Shown here: positions 53,657 through 64,000 of the stretch, piece after piece
Layout of the letters: each line of letters begins with the position of its first letter
Numbering within the stretch: the first letter of the stretch is position 1
NCBI RefSeq assembly: GCF_020382885.2
Contig: NC_058512.1
Coordinates: 683,501 to 747,500, forward strand
Direction: 5' to 3'
Length of the DNA stretch: 64,000 nucleotides
Source: Scatophagus argus
Lineage: Eukaryota; Chordata; Actinopteri; Scatophagidae
The notes under the pieces: model-generated
Told to the model about the DNA's origin: nothing
What the model saw: only the letters and a program-made list of their open reading frames with translations
The model's database searches: none
Translations under genes and position numbers: made by a program

Positions 53657-54605
53657 TTTGTGAACTGTGTTCACTGGGCAAAAACTTTGGAGAACTTGAA
53701 TCTTTTATTTCCAGGTTTGTGTAGAAAAGTGATCTTCATGTTTGTCTCCAAAGTCCAACATTTTACTTTGAGTAGTTTTGTGTATGTGAGTGAAGGAGAA
53801 GTAAACTCGTCTGCCTACAGGGGGCGCCAGTAACAAATATGTTCACCTGCTGCTGCTGCTGTACGCTGCTCAGCGTGTTAGAGCTGCTGTGGCTGCAATG
53901 GAAGAAGGACTCGGATCCTTCACTGAAGTAAAAGTACTAATGCTGGGACAGACTCAGTGTTGACCCTGTGCACCACCTCAGGTTAGCATGGACACTCAGC
54001 ACTGAGTCCTGTGAGCTTTACACACCGACTGCAGAGCAGCAGGACATCTTTTTCTTTTGTGGAGGCTTTTACGCTCACTTTCAAGTTTACTGTGTACATT
54101 TATTGATGCATTTAAATCAGGGAAAATCTAAGACATCCATCTACAGGTGAAAAAACAATAATATAAATGTATTCTCCCAGCATATTGGCGTGGATCAAAT
54201 CTTCATCTTGGTCTGGCAAACACAATCAATCTGAATTGTGCAGCAGCCTGGTGAACAGATAAAGTCAACTACAGAACCCATACAGGCCGCTAAAACAACA
54301 GGAATGGATCCCATACAAGAGCACAAGGGATGATAAACCAGCATTTTTGTAAGTAGTTTACCTTAACTGACCAACCACAACAGTGAAATGTAACATAATG
54401 AATACAACACAAGGTGTCTGACTGCAGCAAATCTAAATAATTCACAAAAGAGTCGCTTACTGGTTTTGTTAAAATTAACTATTGCTTTTTATACAAACTT
54501 AAGGTTTACTCTGTCAAAACATACTTGGTCACACGTAGTGATGCGACAATAAATCCCAGACGTCATCATCGTGCGACCAGCTTTAAGAGACAGGAAGAAG
54601 AAGAA

Positions 54606-56954
54606 ATGGCTGCCAGGCTTCTACTCCGCACAGCTCTAAGAGCCGCGACAACTTGCCGGGCTGCCCCGGTTCCTGCTCTGACCCGCGGCATGGCGGCTGG
54701 AGGTGAGAACGAAGCCAACATCCTGCTCTAAATCAGGAAAACCAAGTGAAATGTGGCTTTGTAAAAAGGCAATCTGTCCGCAGCGAGTTCAGCCGGAAGA
54801 GCTCCACACGCTAACTGATTAGCATTAGCAACGTTAGCAGAGAGGTCAAACATGATTTTCAATAATTGAATCACCTGTCAGTATTAGCTACAAATCAGTT
54901 TTGTTCAGGTGTGTTTATGTTTCCGTCAAATACTGCGCAGTGCAGTAAATTGTATTTTTTAAAATCAATTTTAACTAATTGATATTGACCCACACACAGG
55001 ACGTCAGCCAGTAAGCGAAGTGTCACAACATTGAGCCTTAACAAGCCACAGCTAAGTTACACGTACAGTCGTAAGATAAGACGGGCCTTTATTAGTCCCG
55101 CACTGGGGAAACGTGTGAATTAAGGGTTCAGCTGTGATGTTCGGGACATTTAGACTCACGGACCAGACGAGCAGAATGAGCATATTAACTGAGTAACCGT
55201 CACTTCTAACTAGTTATGATCAATGGTAACTTATCGCTTAGCAGCTAAGCTAAATGTCTGTCCGCTTTATATTCCACAATTACAAATGTCGTACTTAATA
55301 CACATTTTTCTGATAGATTTATTAGTTGTCATTATTATTAGTCATTAGTTAACGACACGTTTGAAGATGTCTTGCTGGACTCTGGGATGTTATGTGTTTC
55401 CACGTGTGAAGGTTTCAGAGGGTCAGATGTTTTTTTCTGACTTGATGTTGGCAGGGATTCCCACTGATGAAGAACAAGCCACAGGACTGGAGAGGAAAAT
55501 CATGGAAGCCATGAAGGAGGGAAAGGTAAGATCACTGATCTGTGGTCAGTTTTAAAGTGAGTGCGCATTCAGAAAAACAGTTTACATTTCTGTGACTTTT
55601 CACAAAGTAAGTGTTTGCCACTTGTTTGGATTTCCTGCCTTGTCACGTGAGCAGATCTGAAGACAGTTGACAAAAGTGTCGTAGTTTAACCACATAAACT
55701 TCAGCTTATTAGATGATGCAGATCAAAAGTTGTAAACTGGTTAAATACATTCTCATCAGTGCTGTTGTGACCCAGATAGACAACTGAAAGCATGTATGTA
55801 CAATCTGTATTGATCAGAATCTCTATGGTCCAGCTGACAGACATCACTGAAACTGTTCCCCTTTTCTCTGAGTAGTCTTTCAGGAGATAAGAAATGTCCT
55901 GATGTGCGTAATCTTTGGCCAGCAGGTGACAAACTGGGAAATGAACTTCCCTTATCTCGGACATGAGGTGTATTACATGTTTACAGGCTGATTTGCACTG
56001 GGTCCCAGAGCACTAAGTAATGAATTTGGATTGTCACAGTCTCACGTCCGTCTGTCTGGCTCAGCTGTTAAATATAAAGTTTAAGTGATATGAATATTTG
56101 TTCCTGTTGAGGGTTTGGGATTGTGCCAAAGTGGCCTGGATAAAAGAGAAGTAGCCCTTAATGTCACATCTGGGTATTTAGCACCAGTATCCATCCACAC
56201 AGTTTGAGTGAGATTTTTTTCTGTGATATGAAATCTAACACCAGGACCGTCAGACTCTGGTTAGGCCATACTTGGTTCGACTGATACTTGTGGACACGGT
56301 GGTTCAGTAAACCTTCTCTCACCTTCAGGATCCCTACAGCATCATGAAGCCAAAGCAGTATGCTGGCACCAAGCAAGACCCCCACCTCGTTCCCTCCATC
56401 ACCAACAAGAGGATTGTGGGATGTATCTGTAAGTGGTCTTTTTTTTTTATGTGGCTGCTTTGGATGAGCGACTGCACTGGAGAGGCTGTAGAATTGAATC
56501 CGTCCACCAACACAGCGGCTTCAAACTTCTTTCTTTGGCAGAATCCCCTTTGACCTGATGAGTCTGCTCTGTGGACGTTATGTCATTCCAGGATGTCGGC
56601 AGGCAGTGTTTTATCAGACATGTTTTCAGACAGAATTTTAGTTTCACAAGAGAAAAGACTTCAGTGATGAACACTAACAGGTCGGATGTGCGTCTCCGAT
56701 AGACTTCGTTTAGATGACCAAAAATCAAAACTCGCACAATGAAAGTGTTTTCGTGTTCTCGTTCCTTCGTTAACAGTGAACGTATTTATGATCCTGTTGT
56801 TTTCAATCACTTCTCTTCTGCGTCTGATTTCCTGTGTGCAGGTGAAGAAGACAACACGGCCATCATTTGGTTCTGGCTCCATGAGGGCGAGGCCCAACGC
56901 TGCCCCTCCTGTGGTGCCCACTACAAACTGGTGCACCATGAGCTCCCCCACTAA
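54606..56954 (+). CDS. cox5b: Cytochrome c oxidase subunit 5B, mitochondrial, copy 2, 4 exons
   Basis: Same role as copy 1: zinc-binding subunit of complex IV. Exons: 54606-54702, 55455-55525, 56329-56428, 56842-56954; 381 nt. The encoded protein appears identical to copy 1. The coding differences I noticed are silent (for example GAGGGT to GAGGGC in exon 4, and changes in the first codons). All splice sites and the four zinc-ligand Cys are kept. The promoter segment with the ACGTCATCATCG motif is also kept. The AATAAA found just after copy 1 is missing; the next clear AATAAA is at 57720-57725, beyond the broken exon fragment, so this transcript may have a much longer 3' end. Nothing indicates a pseudogene. 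Confidence 0.93.
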
Positions 56955-57292
56955 CTCCTGTCTGCCTCTGATATTACAGACTCGTATCACACAGCTGTGT
57001 GAGCTTCTCTCAGAAATGTTTCTCTTCAAATTCATTCTTCACATTATAATGAGAAAATTAGTGCAGACATTCACGTTGCCCAGAGGATGAACCATCATGA
57101 CTGTGGAGAACGTGGTTGAGATGGTACCTGCTAAATGTTATCATGCCTCACAGAGCTGCTGACGTGGCCATCGACTCTCACTCTGGTTTGATCTGTTCCT
57201 AGTGAGCCTCTCAGCTTTATGGAAATGTAATCCTACATCACCGAAAAACATGTTTAACTCTGACTCTGCTCGTTGCAAACTGTTTCTCCTGA

Positions 57293-57460
57293 GTTGAAGA
57301 AGACAACACAGCTGTGGTTTGGTTCTGGCTCCATGAGGGTGAGGCCCAGCTGGTGCACCATGAGCTCCCCCACTGGCTCCTGTCTGCCTCTGAAGTTGTA
57401 GACGTTTATCACACAGCTGTGTGAGCTTCTCTCAGAAATATTTCTCTTCACATGCAGAAC
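57293..57460 (+). pseudogene. Broken cox5b exon-4 fragment (third partial copy)
   Basis: Matches the last cox5b exon and its downstream sequence: GAAGAAGACAACACAG..., TTTGGTTCTGGCTCC, GCACCATGAGCTCCCCCAC, then CACACAGCTGTGTGAGC as after copy 2. About 30 bp in the middle is deleted, which removes the CPSC zinc-ligand segment and shifts the frame. The acceptor CAG before the exon is also altered. No exons 1-3 accompany it. Confidence 0.88.
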
Positions 57461-57814
57461 ATCAGACTGTAACGTTTTTATTCTTCAGTCAATAGGAAGT
57501 TGGGCTGCGTTGGCTCCGTCTACTTCCTGGTCTTAAATTGCGGGTCCTTGTCTGATTGTTCTTTGGCTTGTTCTGTCACGGTACTTGATCGACCGGCTAA
57601 CCTCATCGGTCTTTGCTTTACGTGTTACCGTTAAGAGGGATCACAACTGTTTAACGTTTCCATTCAACTTAGAGTCATCCTGCATCTGCTGTCTGATGTT
57701 CTCCTCCTCCTGTTGAACCAATAAAGTCTGCTGTGGTTGTGCTTTACTTGCTCTGTTCTTTACCTACCAGGAAGTTGAATTCAGCCAACACCCACAGAAA
57801 CACAAACCAGCAAA

Positions 57815-58074
57815 CCAGTCAAGTTCTTCCACACCAAACTCATCCAACCATGTCTTTATGGAGCTTTGCTTTGTGCACTGGGGCACAGTCATGCTGGAAT
57901 AGAAAAGGGCCTTCAACAAACTGTTGCCACAAAGTTGGAAGCATAGCATTGTCCAAAATGTCTTGGTATGCTGAAGCATTAAGATTTCCCTTCACTGGAA
58001 GTCAGGGGCCGAGCCCAAACCCTGACAAACAGGTCCATAGAGAGGGGGGTGTCTGGATACTTTTGTCTGCATAG
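57815..58074. mobile_element. Tc1/mariner-like MITE, left end missing
   Basis: Second copy of the 349-bp element at 53308-53656, lacking roughly its first 90 bp including the left inverted end. The right end reads ATACTTTTGTCTGCATAG. It occupies the equivalent place in the second cox5b unit, so it arose by the tandem duplication rather than by a new insertion. Confidence 0.82.
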
Positions 58075-58725
58075 TTTGTGAACTGTGGAGAACTTGAATC
58101 TTTTATTTCCAGGTTTGTGTAGAAAAGTGATCTTCATGTTTGTCTCTCCAAAGTCCAACATTTTACTTTGAGTAGTTTTGTGTATGTGAATGAAGGAGAA
58201 GTAAACTCGTCTGCCTACAGGGGGCGCCAGTTACAAATATGTTCACCTGCTGCTGCTGCACGCTGCTCAGCGTGTTAGAGCTGCTGTGGCTGCAATGGAA
58301 GAAGGACTCGGATCCTTCACTGAAGTAAAAGTACTAATGCTGGGACAGACTCAGTGTTGACCCTGTTCACCACCTCAGGTTAGCATGTCAACACTGGAAG
58401 ACAAGCAGCTGAGGCTGATGGGAATGTCAGAAGCTCTGCAGGTGTTTGCTCACAAAGTACTGAATACATCAAAATTAGATTGGAGGTGTCATCCATGTAA
58501 CAGCTGACATGTTTCAGTTTGGATCAAAATGGTGGACCTGCGTGGCTAAAACAAAGTGGTGTGTAGAAGCAATGATTGACAGGTGAGCGATTAGTCAGGC
58601 AGACCTCAGATCAGTGAGATGATTGAACGATCTGCTGGAGTCAACAGGGAGCAATAACATGAACGCTCAGCACTGATCTCTGTGACCTTTACACAGCGAC
58701 TGCAGAGCAGCAGCTCATTATTCTG

Positions 58726-61700
58726 CATCAACACACACACACACACACAGAGCCAGAGAGCCTTTCACATCTTTAATGGCACTGATAATCAGGCTTTTCA
58801 CTCGAGGTCTTTGTGAGTCGTGTTCCTGTGGCAGAAACGTTCAATCAGGTCTGTGGCTTCCTTTTGTCTTTAGCTGCATAATGAGACGAGTTAATTACAC
58901 TGTCAGTGAATCTTTCTGGTCTGAAGTTTCTCCTCTTTAAATAACTTTTCAGTGCGCTCAGAGAGACTGTGGCCTCAGCTTCTGGGAACTGGACAACAGC
59001 CCTGAGATCCTTCTGCAAACTCAGAGCTGCTGGAAGAGGATTAGTTTGCAGAGCTTGTTGTTGGTCCTCGAAGGTGGGCTGAAAAGCCTGCTGTCGGCGT
59101 GGAGACGGACGAGCACATGGAAGATCCCAACGCAGTATCACAGCAGCTCCTCAAACAGTCTCAAAATATGACCTGCGTGGACGCAACGAGACCTCCAGCT
59201 TCTCCTGTCAGGTTCTTCATTACATTACATACAAACAAACAGGTTTCAATAATTCATTCTGGACAACCACAGTCCTCATTCTGTGTAGAAAGTCCTCTGA
59301 AGTTAATGTGAGGCTGAAGCAGTAAAGTGTAGACCAAGTAGTAGCAGTAATTGTCCTTTACAGCTTGGTCTTCTCTCAGTTCACCAGGTAGCCCATCAGA
59401 AAAGCGTTTCCGTCAGCAGGAGGACATGTGAGTGAATCCAGGACACACGGACAGCACCGAGGCTGACCTGTCAGAGTGAGCAGCTCTCCTTCCACCTCCC
59501 CTCAGCTGCTTCCAGGTGTCCATGTTCTGTCGGGCAGCTCGCTGGATCACAGCTGGACTACATGACTTTTGCTCTTTTCACCTGGTCGGCTACAATGGAT
59601 TTTTGACCTTTAACGTGTTTCTTAAGCAAAGTTCCTTCCTTCACAACATCTCTGTCACCGGCCTGATACGTCCAAGAGGGTCCGGCCTCTGACGAGCCTC
59701 AGCGCTCTCTGCAGACGTCCTCGTACGCTGGAAACACTCGTGAGGTTAGCTGGCAGCTGACTGCTCAAAGGGCAGATTACATGTACAGTCACTTTATTAT
59801 ACTGTGAGTTCATTCGTATGAAGCCTTTAGTCTGAACTCTTTGTATTATTTTAGAAATGCTGCTTTTATGGTTGACGGGCGTCTCCAGCAGTTAGCAGGT
59901 CTGTGAGTGAAGATATGACAGCATGCTGTGAATCCTTTGTAAAAACCTCAGCTGTCTTCTCACCCCTTCCTCACTTTGATGTGTCAATTTTCTGTCCATT
60001 TCCTGTGCAGGAAGACAGCGCATCTCTGTCTGTCAGTGGAATGGACGATAATGAGCAGAGGAAGAGACGTTCAGGGGAAGTGAGCTTAACTTAACACAAA
60101 TCAGCTGAGAGACGCTGACACGTGGACGCGCAATTCCTTCAGTGCGGGACATCGGTGTCCTTTTTGGTCGTCATGGAAACTCAGCCTGATCCTTCAGAAG
60201 GATCTTACGCTCCAGCAGCTCATTGGATGGTCACAGCGAAGACATGGACGTTAAATATTTGTCCATTTGGTCACAGCTCTGCGTCCAGTAGTACTGCCCG
60301 TAGTAAAAGTACACATGTGTACTTAGCTCAGTAGTAAAATCACAGCATTGTCATTGGTTTTGTGGCGTAAAAGCACCGGCAGGTGCAGCTGAAAGGCAGG
60401 TGATTTCTGCTGTTGGTTGATTCAGGTCTGATGCGTATTTGAGGGCAAACTGTTGCTCCAGGATTTGAAGTGTTTGGTTTGGGGAGATGAGGAGAAACAT
60501 CTGGGAGGAAGCTCCTCATCATTATAAGCGAAAGGACACATGGGACTCTGAAGATAAGACGGCTTCCAGTGTTTCATGTGAGGCTGATAGGCCCACAGAC
60601 TTCAATGCTGGCTTTACCTTCTTTGAGTTATTTCAAGTCAGTGTTGGTCATTACTGCGAGGAAACATTCGAGCCAACACAGACTCCATCCTGATGTCCCT
60701 GAAGAGCTTCACAGCAGGCTGCTACACCTAATTTGAGTTCCTGTCAGACCGAGGTACAAACATTCATCACAGAGGCCTCGGCAGACTTCACCCGACTTTA
60801 TAAAGGAGAATTCAAAAGCCATATTTCTTCGCATGCAGCTGACTTTAGGGACCTTGTGTTTCACTCCGGCCAATCAGAAAAGCTCTCCCCGTCCAGAGAA
60901 ATTTCAAATCGTACATACTGAGATGAAAGCTGTTCAGAACAGTCCACTAATAAACCCTGACCTGGAACTGAGCCGCAGCGCTGCAGGCTAAGTCTCACCT
61001 CAGACAGTTTGATGTGAAAAAGATAAAACGCATTTAGATTTTGTGTGACCACTTAGTGTCAGTTTCACTCCCGACGAAGACACAGCAGATGAGACCACAA
61101 AAAGACACGACGCGTTTCCGGGTTCCTGATCTACAGCAAGAGTCTGAATCGACAGCTGCAGCTTTCTTTTGTTCAGAAAAGAACGCGTTTACATTCTTAA
61201 CGTAATCAGAAAAGTCCTGAACTCGGATTGAAGCCGAAGTTATCAAATAAATGTAGTGGAGTAAAGAGTGAAATGTTTGCCTCCAAAATGTAGTGCAGTG
61301 GAGGTGTACAAGAGTAGAAAATGTGGATACTGCAGTGAAATAGAAGTGCCACAAAATAGTTCTGAAGTACATTTCTTCAGTACATGTACTAAGTCACAGC
61401 AACAGTTGTCTCAACAGGTCTGGACCAGAGAGACCCAACCAAACCCCCACGAGACTGCCCTGTAAAAGGCAGAAGCCTCAGACCCCAACTCAATGTGGGC
61501 GGCCATCTGCCTCGACCGGGCGGGTCACGAGAAAGGGGAAGCTCAGTGCATTGTGGGAGATCCCCGGCAGTCTCAGCCAGCCTTGGCTGTAAGCTTTGAG
61601 ACTGAGTGGAGCAGCAGCAGAGTGAGATTTAGTCGAGCAGAAGACGGTGGATTCTCCACGCTGGTTAAAGTGTGACATCAGCTTGTTCACTTCCTCCCTT

Positions 61701-62297
61701 AAGTGGAACCCGTTGATTAAAACTGGACTAAATCTTGTTGGATTTTTCTCAGTGGGACGGACTACATCTTTAACATGTGACCGGCTCCACAGCATGTCCC
61801 CACATCTTGTGGCAAAGGTGGGTTCAAAACCACTAAGACTTTTCTTCCTGCATGACTCTTATCATGTACTTCCTGCATGACTCTTATCATGTACTGCACA
61901 GCAGCATGTCAGCTGTTGGCGTAAGACGTCCCGCGTCGGCCTTTACGGCCATCTCCGTCTCTGGTCTCCTTAATGGAGCGTGAGTTGTTGTGGCTTCGGG
62001 CCGTCTGGAGATGCGGACCAGTCGGAGTTTCGTCTGGATTCACTTCTGGGTCAGAGCACCTCGGCGCTCCAGAGGCTGAGGTTTGTGTGTTGTGTCAGCC
62101 TGTCGTCAGAGGCGTCGAGCTGCGGGGAAACGAAGACGTATCGCCGTGTCCTGTGTGTCCTCTGACAGAAAGAGCACACGTGGATTCAACACGTGCAAAG
62201 TACGTGTTACAGGTTTATCACGGCAAAGTGCAGCACACGTGGTTTTCAGCACACGGGACCTCTTTAGGTAGCTGTCTGTGTGGAAAACGAAGATTAT

Positions 62298-62332
<35 letters not shown>

Positions 62333-64000
62333 TGACTTGAAACATTAAACCCACAGCTGGTAGGAGTGCAGTGTGACTCGAGTAGCCCTGAGTCGTCCAC
62401 TTTTTCTGTTTGGCGTCTCTCAAACACTGAGGACCTGGAAAACACTGTGGTCTTTATTCATTTTTGAAAACCTCCGAGACAAGACGTGAACCCCAGTCCC
62501 TGATGTCAAAGTCTCACTCAGATGTCAAACCACTTCCTGCTCCGGAACAAAACGAATGTAATCCAGGACTGAAATGTCTCGAATGATGAGCAGACGCTGA
62601 TTGTCATTCAGAGACAACCGCAAAGAGACAGGAAGTGAAGTGCAAAGTGAGCTCTGAGTGTCACAGAGGGACGTATCCTGAGAGGAAGGAGGACGCTGCG
62701 TCTTTGTTCCTGTAATTTACATACAAATCATCAGGCAGGCGGGGGGACAGACGGAGGGAAGAGAGACAGACGGTGTGATGATGCTCGCAGGGGTCGACAC
62801 GGTAACAGCAACACCAGTCGAATACAGAAGTCTGTCTCTTGGAGTCCTGCCATCCTGCCATCAACACAACGACGTTATCATCATCACACGTCTGTCCCTC
62901 TTGCTGTTTGCCTCCCTGTCCACGCTGTCCAGACATGTCTGGACGGGGTCAGGTGATAACACCCAGCAATGCGTCCAAATGAGAGCCAGTTGTGTCTGTA
63001 TTTCAGTTCTTCTTCAGAAGGAAGTCCTTCATTCAGTGCTGCTCTCAAGTACAAATCTCAGGTACTTGTACTTCACTTTTTCACATTTTGCAGTGTTGTA
63101 TTAGTACTTCAGTACAGGATCTGACAGAAACAGTTAGGGCACAGGACATGTCAAAAACCAGCTGACCAGGTGCTGCTCGTTCAGTCCCAGCAGACAGCAG
63201 CATCGACCTGTCAGACAGAAACAACCAGCAGGATCACCCGAACCTGCAGACCACCAGCAGCCTGTCCAAACACAGAACTTCTCACCAGTCTCAGCTGTCT
63301 GCAGGGATCGTTTCTTTGGTTCCGTCAGCAGCAAGTATGATGACAAGCCACAGTTATTTTATACATGTTCAGCTGTTTGACAGAGCAAACAGAAAACCTT
63401 TTCTGTTTTCACTAAAGTGAACATTTTAACTGAGCAGATCTCCAGCTCTCATTTCCAGCAGCTGCTTTCAGCAAAGACAACCAGCAGACAGCAGACAGAC
63501 TCGGTCCAACAGCAGCTGGTGGACACAGCGCAGCGAGTCCATGGAAGGATCGTGTTAATGCTAACATTTCTCTGTGGCTGAAACATGTGGCTGTTTGCTA
63601 ACAGAGAGTCAGGCGTGTTTTCTGTGTGTGTGTGTGTGTGTGTGGTCACTGCAGAGGAAGCCTGCTGGGATATCAGTGTGCTGCGTTTCCTTTTCCTGCT
63701 CTGCATGTTTAGAACGTCTTCATTCATTCCCTCCTTCCTTCTCTTCAGTCTTCATCTGCAGGCCGGGACAGATGAGGATGAATGTCCTCGCTGTGTGTGG
63801 ACAGCACCTGTAGCAGCCTCTAATGAGATAAATAAGGTGGGGGGAAATACTGCATGGAGATGAATGGCAGCGTGTGTGTGTGTTGTCAGTCTCCTGCGTG
63901 TTGCAGGATTAAAGGAACAGTTCACCCAAAAATGAAAATGCAGCCCTCATCTCCTCACCCACATGCTGCTGGAAGGTCGGCTGAAGTTTCTTCATCCGCA
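58726..64000. other. Intergenic, no gene recognised
   Basis: I find no gene that I can name on either strand. There are (CA/TG)n tracts near 58732-58750, 62301-62330 and 63622-63642. GTACTT-word A/T-rich repeats lie near 60290-60340, 61250-61390 and 63040-63120. A widespread fish-type repeat beginning TTAAAGGAACAGTTCACCC starts at 63910 and runs off the window. One short exon-like segment at 60011-60079 is open and flanked by splice-like signals but stands alone. Confidence 0.45.
63910..64000 (+). repeat. Dispersed fish repeat (AAGGAACAGTTCACCC), partial
   Basis: TTAAAGGAACAGTTCACCC followed by AAAAATGAAAATGCAGCC, a pattern that I recall as highly repeated in teleost genomes. It continues past the window edge. 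An inverted relative, with TTTTGAGGTGAACTGTTCC, lies near 3868-3895. Confidence 0.6.

Larger units (their letters stand above)
51344..54054 (+). repeat. Tandem duplication unit 1 (cox5b)
   Basis: First of two direct copies. Homology to unit 2 starts at AAAAGAGTCGCTT (54446 in unit 2) and runs through the gene and a downstream block with the Tc1-like element to ACTGCAGAGCAGCAG. Compared with unit 2 it lacks about 240 bp in intron 1, about 490 bp in intron 2, and the 56990-57814 segment. Confidence 0.85.
54446..58725 (+). repeat. Tandem duplication unit 2 (cox5b)
   Basis: Second direct copy of the cox5b segment. It is longer than unit 1 because of extra sequence at about 55118-55360 (intron 1), 55557-56040 (intron 2), 56990-57814 (which includes a second, broken copy of the last exon) and about 58390-58660. 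Whether these are gains here or losses in unit 1 cannot be told without an outgroup. Confidence 0.85.

Noticed and set aside
61973-62335. 120-codon plus-strand frame
   Set aside because: It ends in a (CA)n tract and shows no recognisable domain or splice partner.

Overview
This window looks like teleost fish nuclear DNA. The genes have vertebrate GT-AG introns, many of them short. The intergenic DNA is crowded with (CA/TG)n microsatellites, minisatellites, a tRNA-headed SINE and small DNA-transposon relics. The proteins read as fish versions of known vertebrate families. No species can be named from this alone; a percomorph-like fish is my guess.

Layout. 1-8.9 kb: no recognisable gene, but a dense cluster of simple repeats, including a ~955 bp purine tract and a ~560 bp minisatellite. 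9.95-14.76 kb, minus: 14-exon V-ATPase subunit B (B2-like). 15.47-18.66 kb, minus: nine-exon dusp11, an RNA 5'-phosphatase. 20.14-27.06 kb: a large palindrome. Two ~2.1 kb arms, nearly identical, each hold a complete four-exon effector-type caspase gene with converging 3' ends. The ~2.7 kb spacer holds a complete four-exon TNF-family gene on the minus strand. 28.42-39.22 kb, minus: 12-exon tcf7l1 (Wnt-pathway HMG-box factor) with an unusually divergent HMG box. 39.2-45.9 kb: no gene seen, one SINE. 45.94-50.79 kb, plus: 14-exon drebrin-like gene (dbnl) with a small hAT element in intron 12. 51.3-58.7 kb, plus: tandem duplication giving two intact cox5b genes that encode the same protein, plus a broken last-exon fragment of a third. 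58.7-64 kb: no gene recognised.

The exon chains assembled here are all multiples of three: V-ATPase B 1560 nt, dusp11 1062, caspase 768 each, TNF 723, tcf7l1 1746, dbnl 1542, cox5b 381 each. This supports the chosen splice sites, all read by eye. Human DUSP11, TCF7L1, COX5B and the V-ATPase B1 gene all lie on chromosome 2, so part of the window looks like an old syntenic block into which TNF, caspase and dbnl do not obviously fit.

The most unusual structure is the caspase-TNF-caspase palindrome. A death-ligand gene sits between two near-identical death-protease genes, and the caspase lacks the arginine that normally helps hold the substrate. It may be real biology (recent inverted duplication or ongoing gene conversion) or an assembly effect, and long reads across both junctions would decide.
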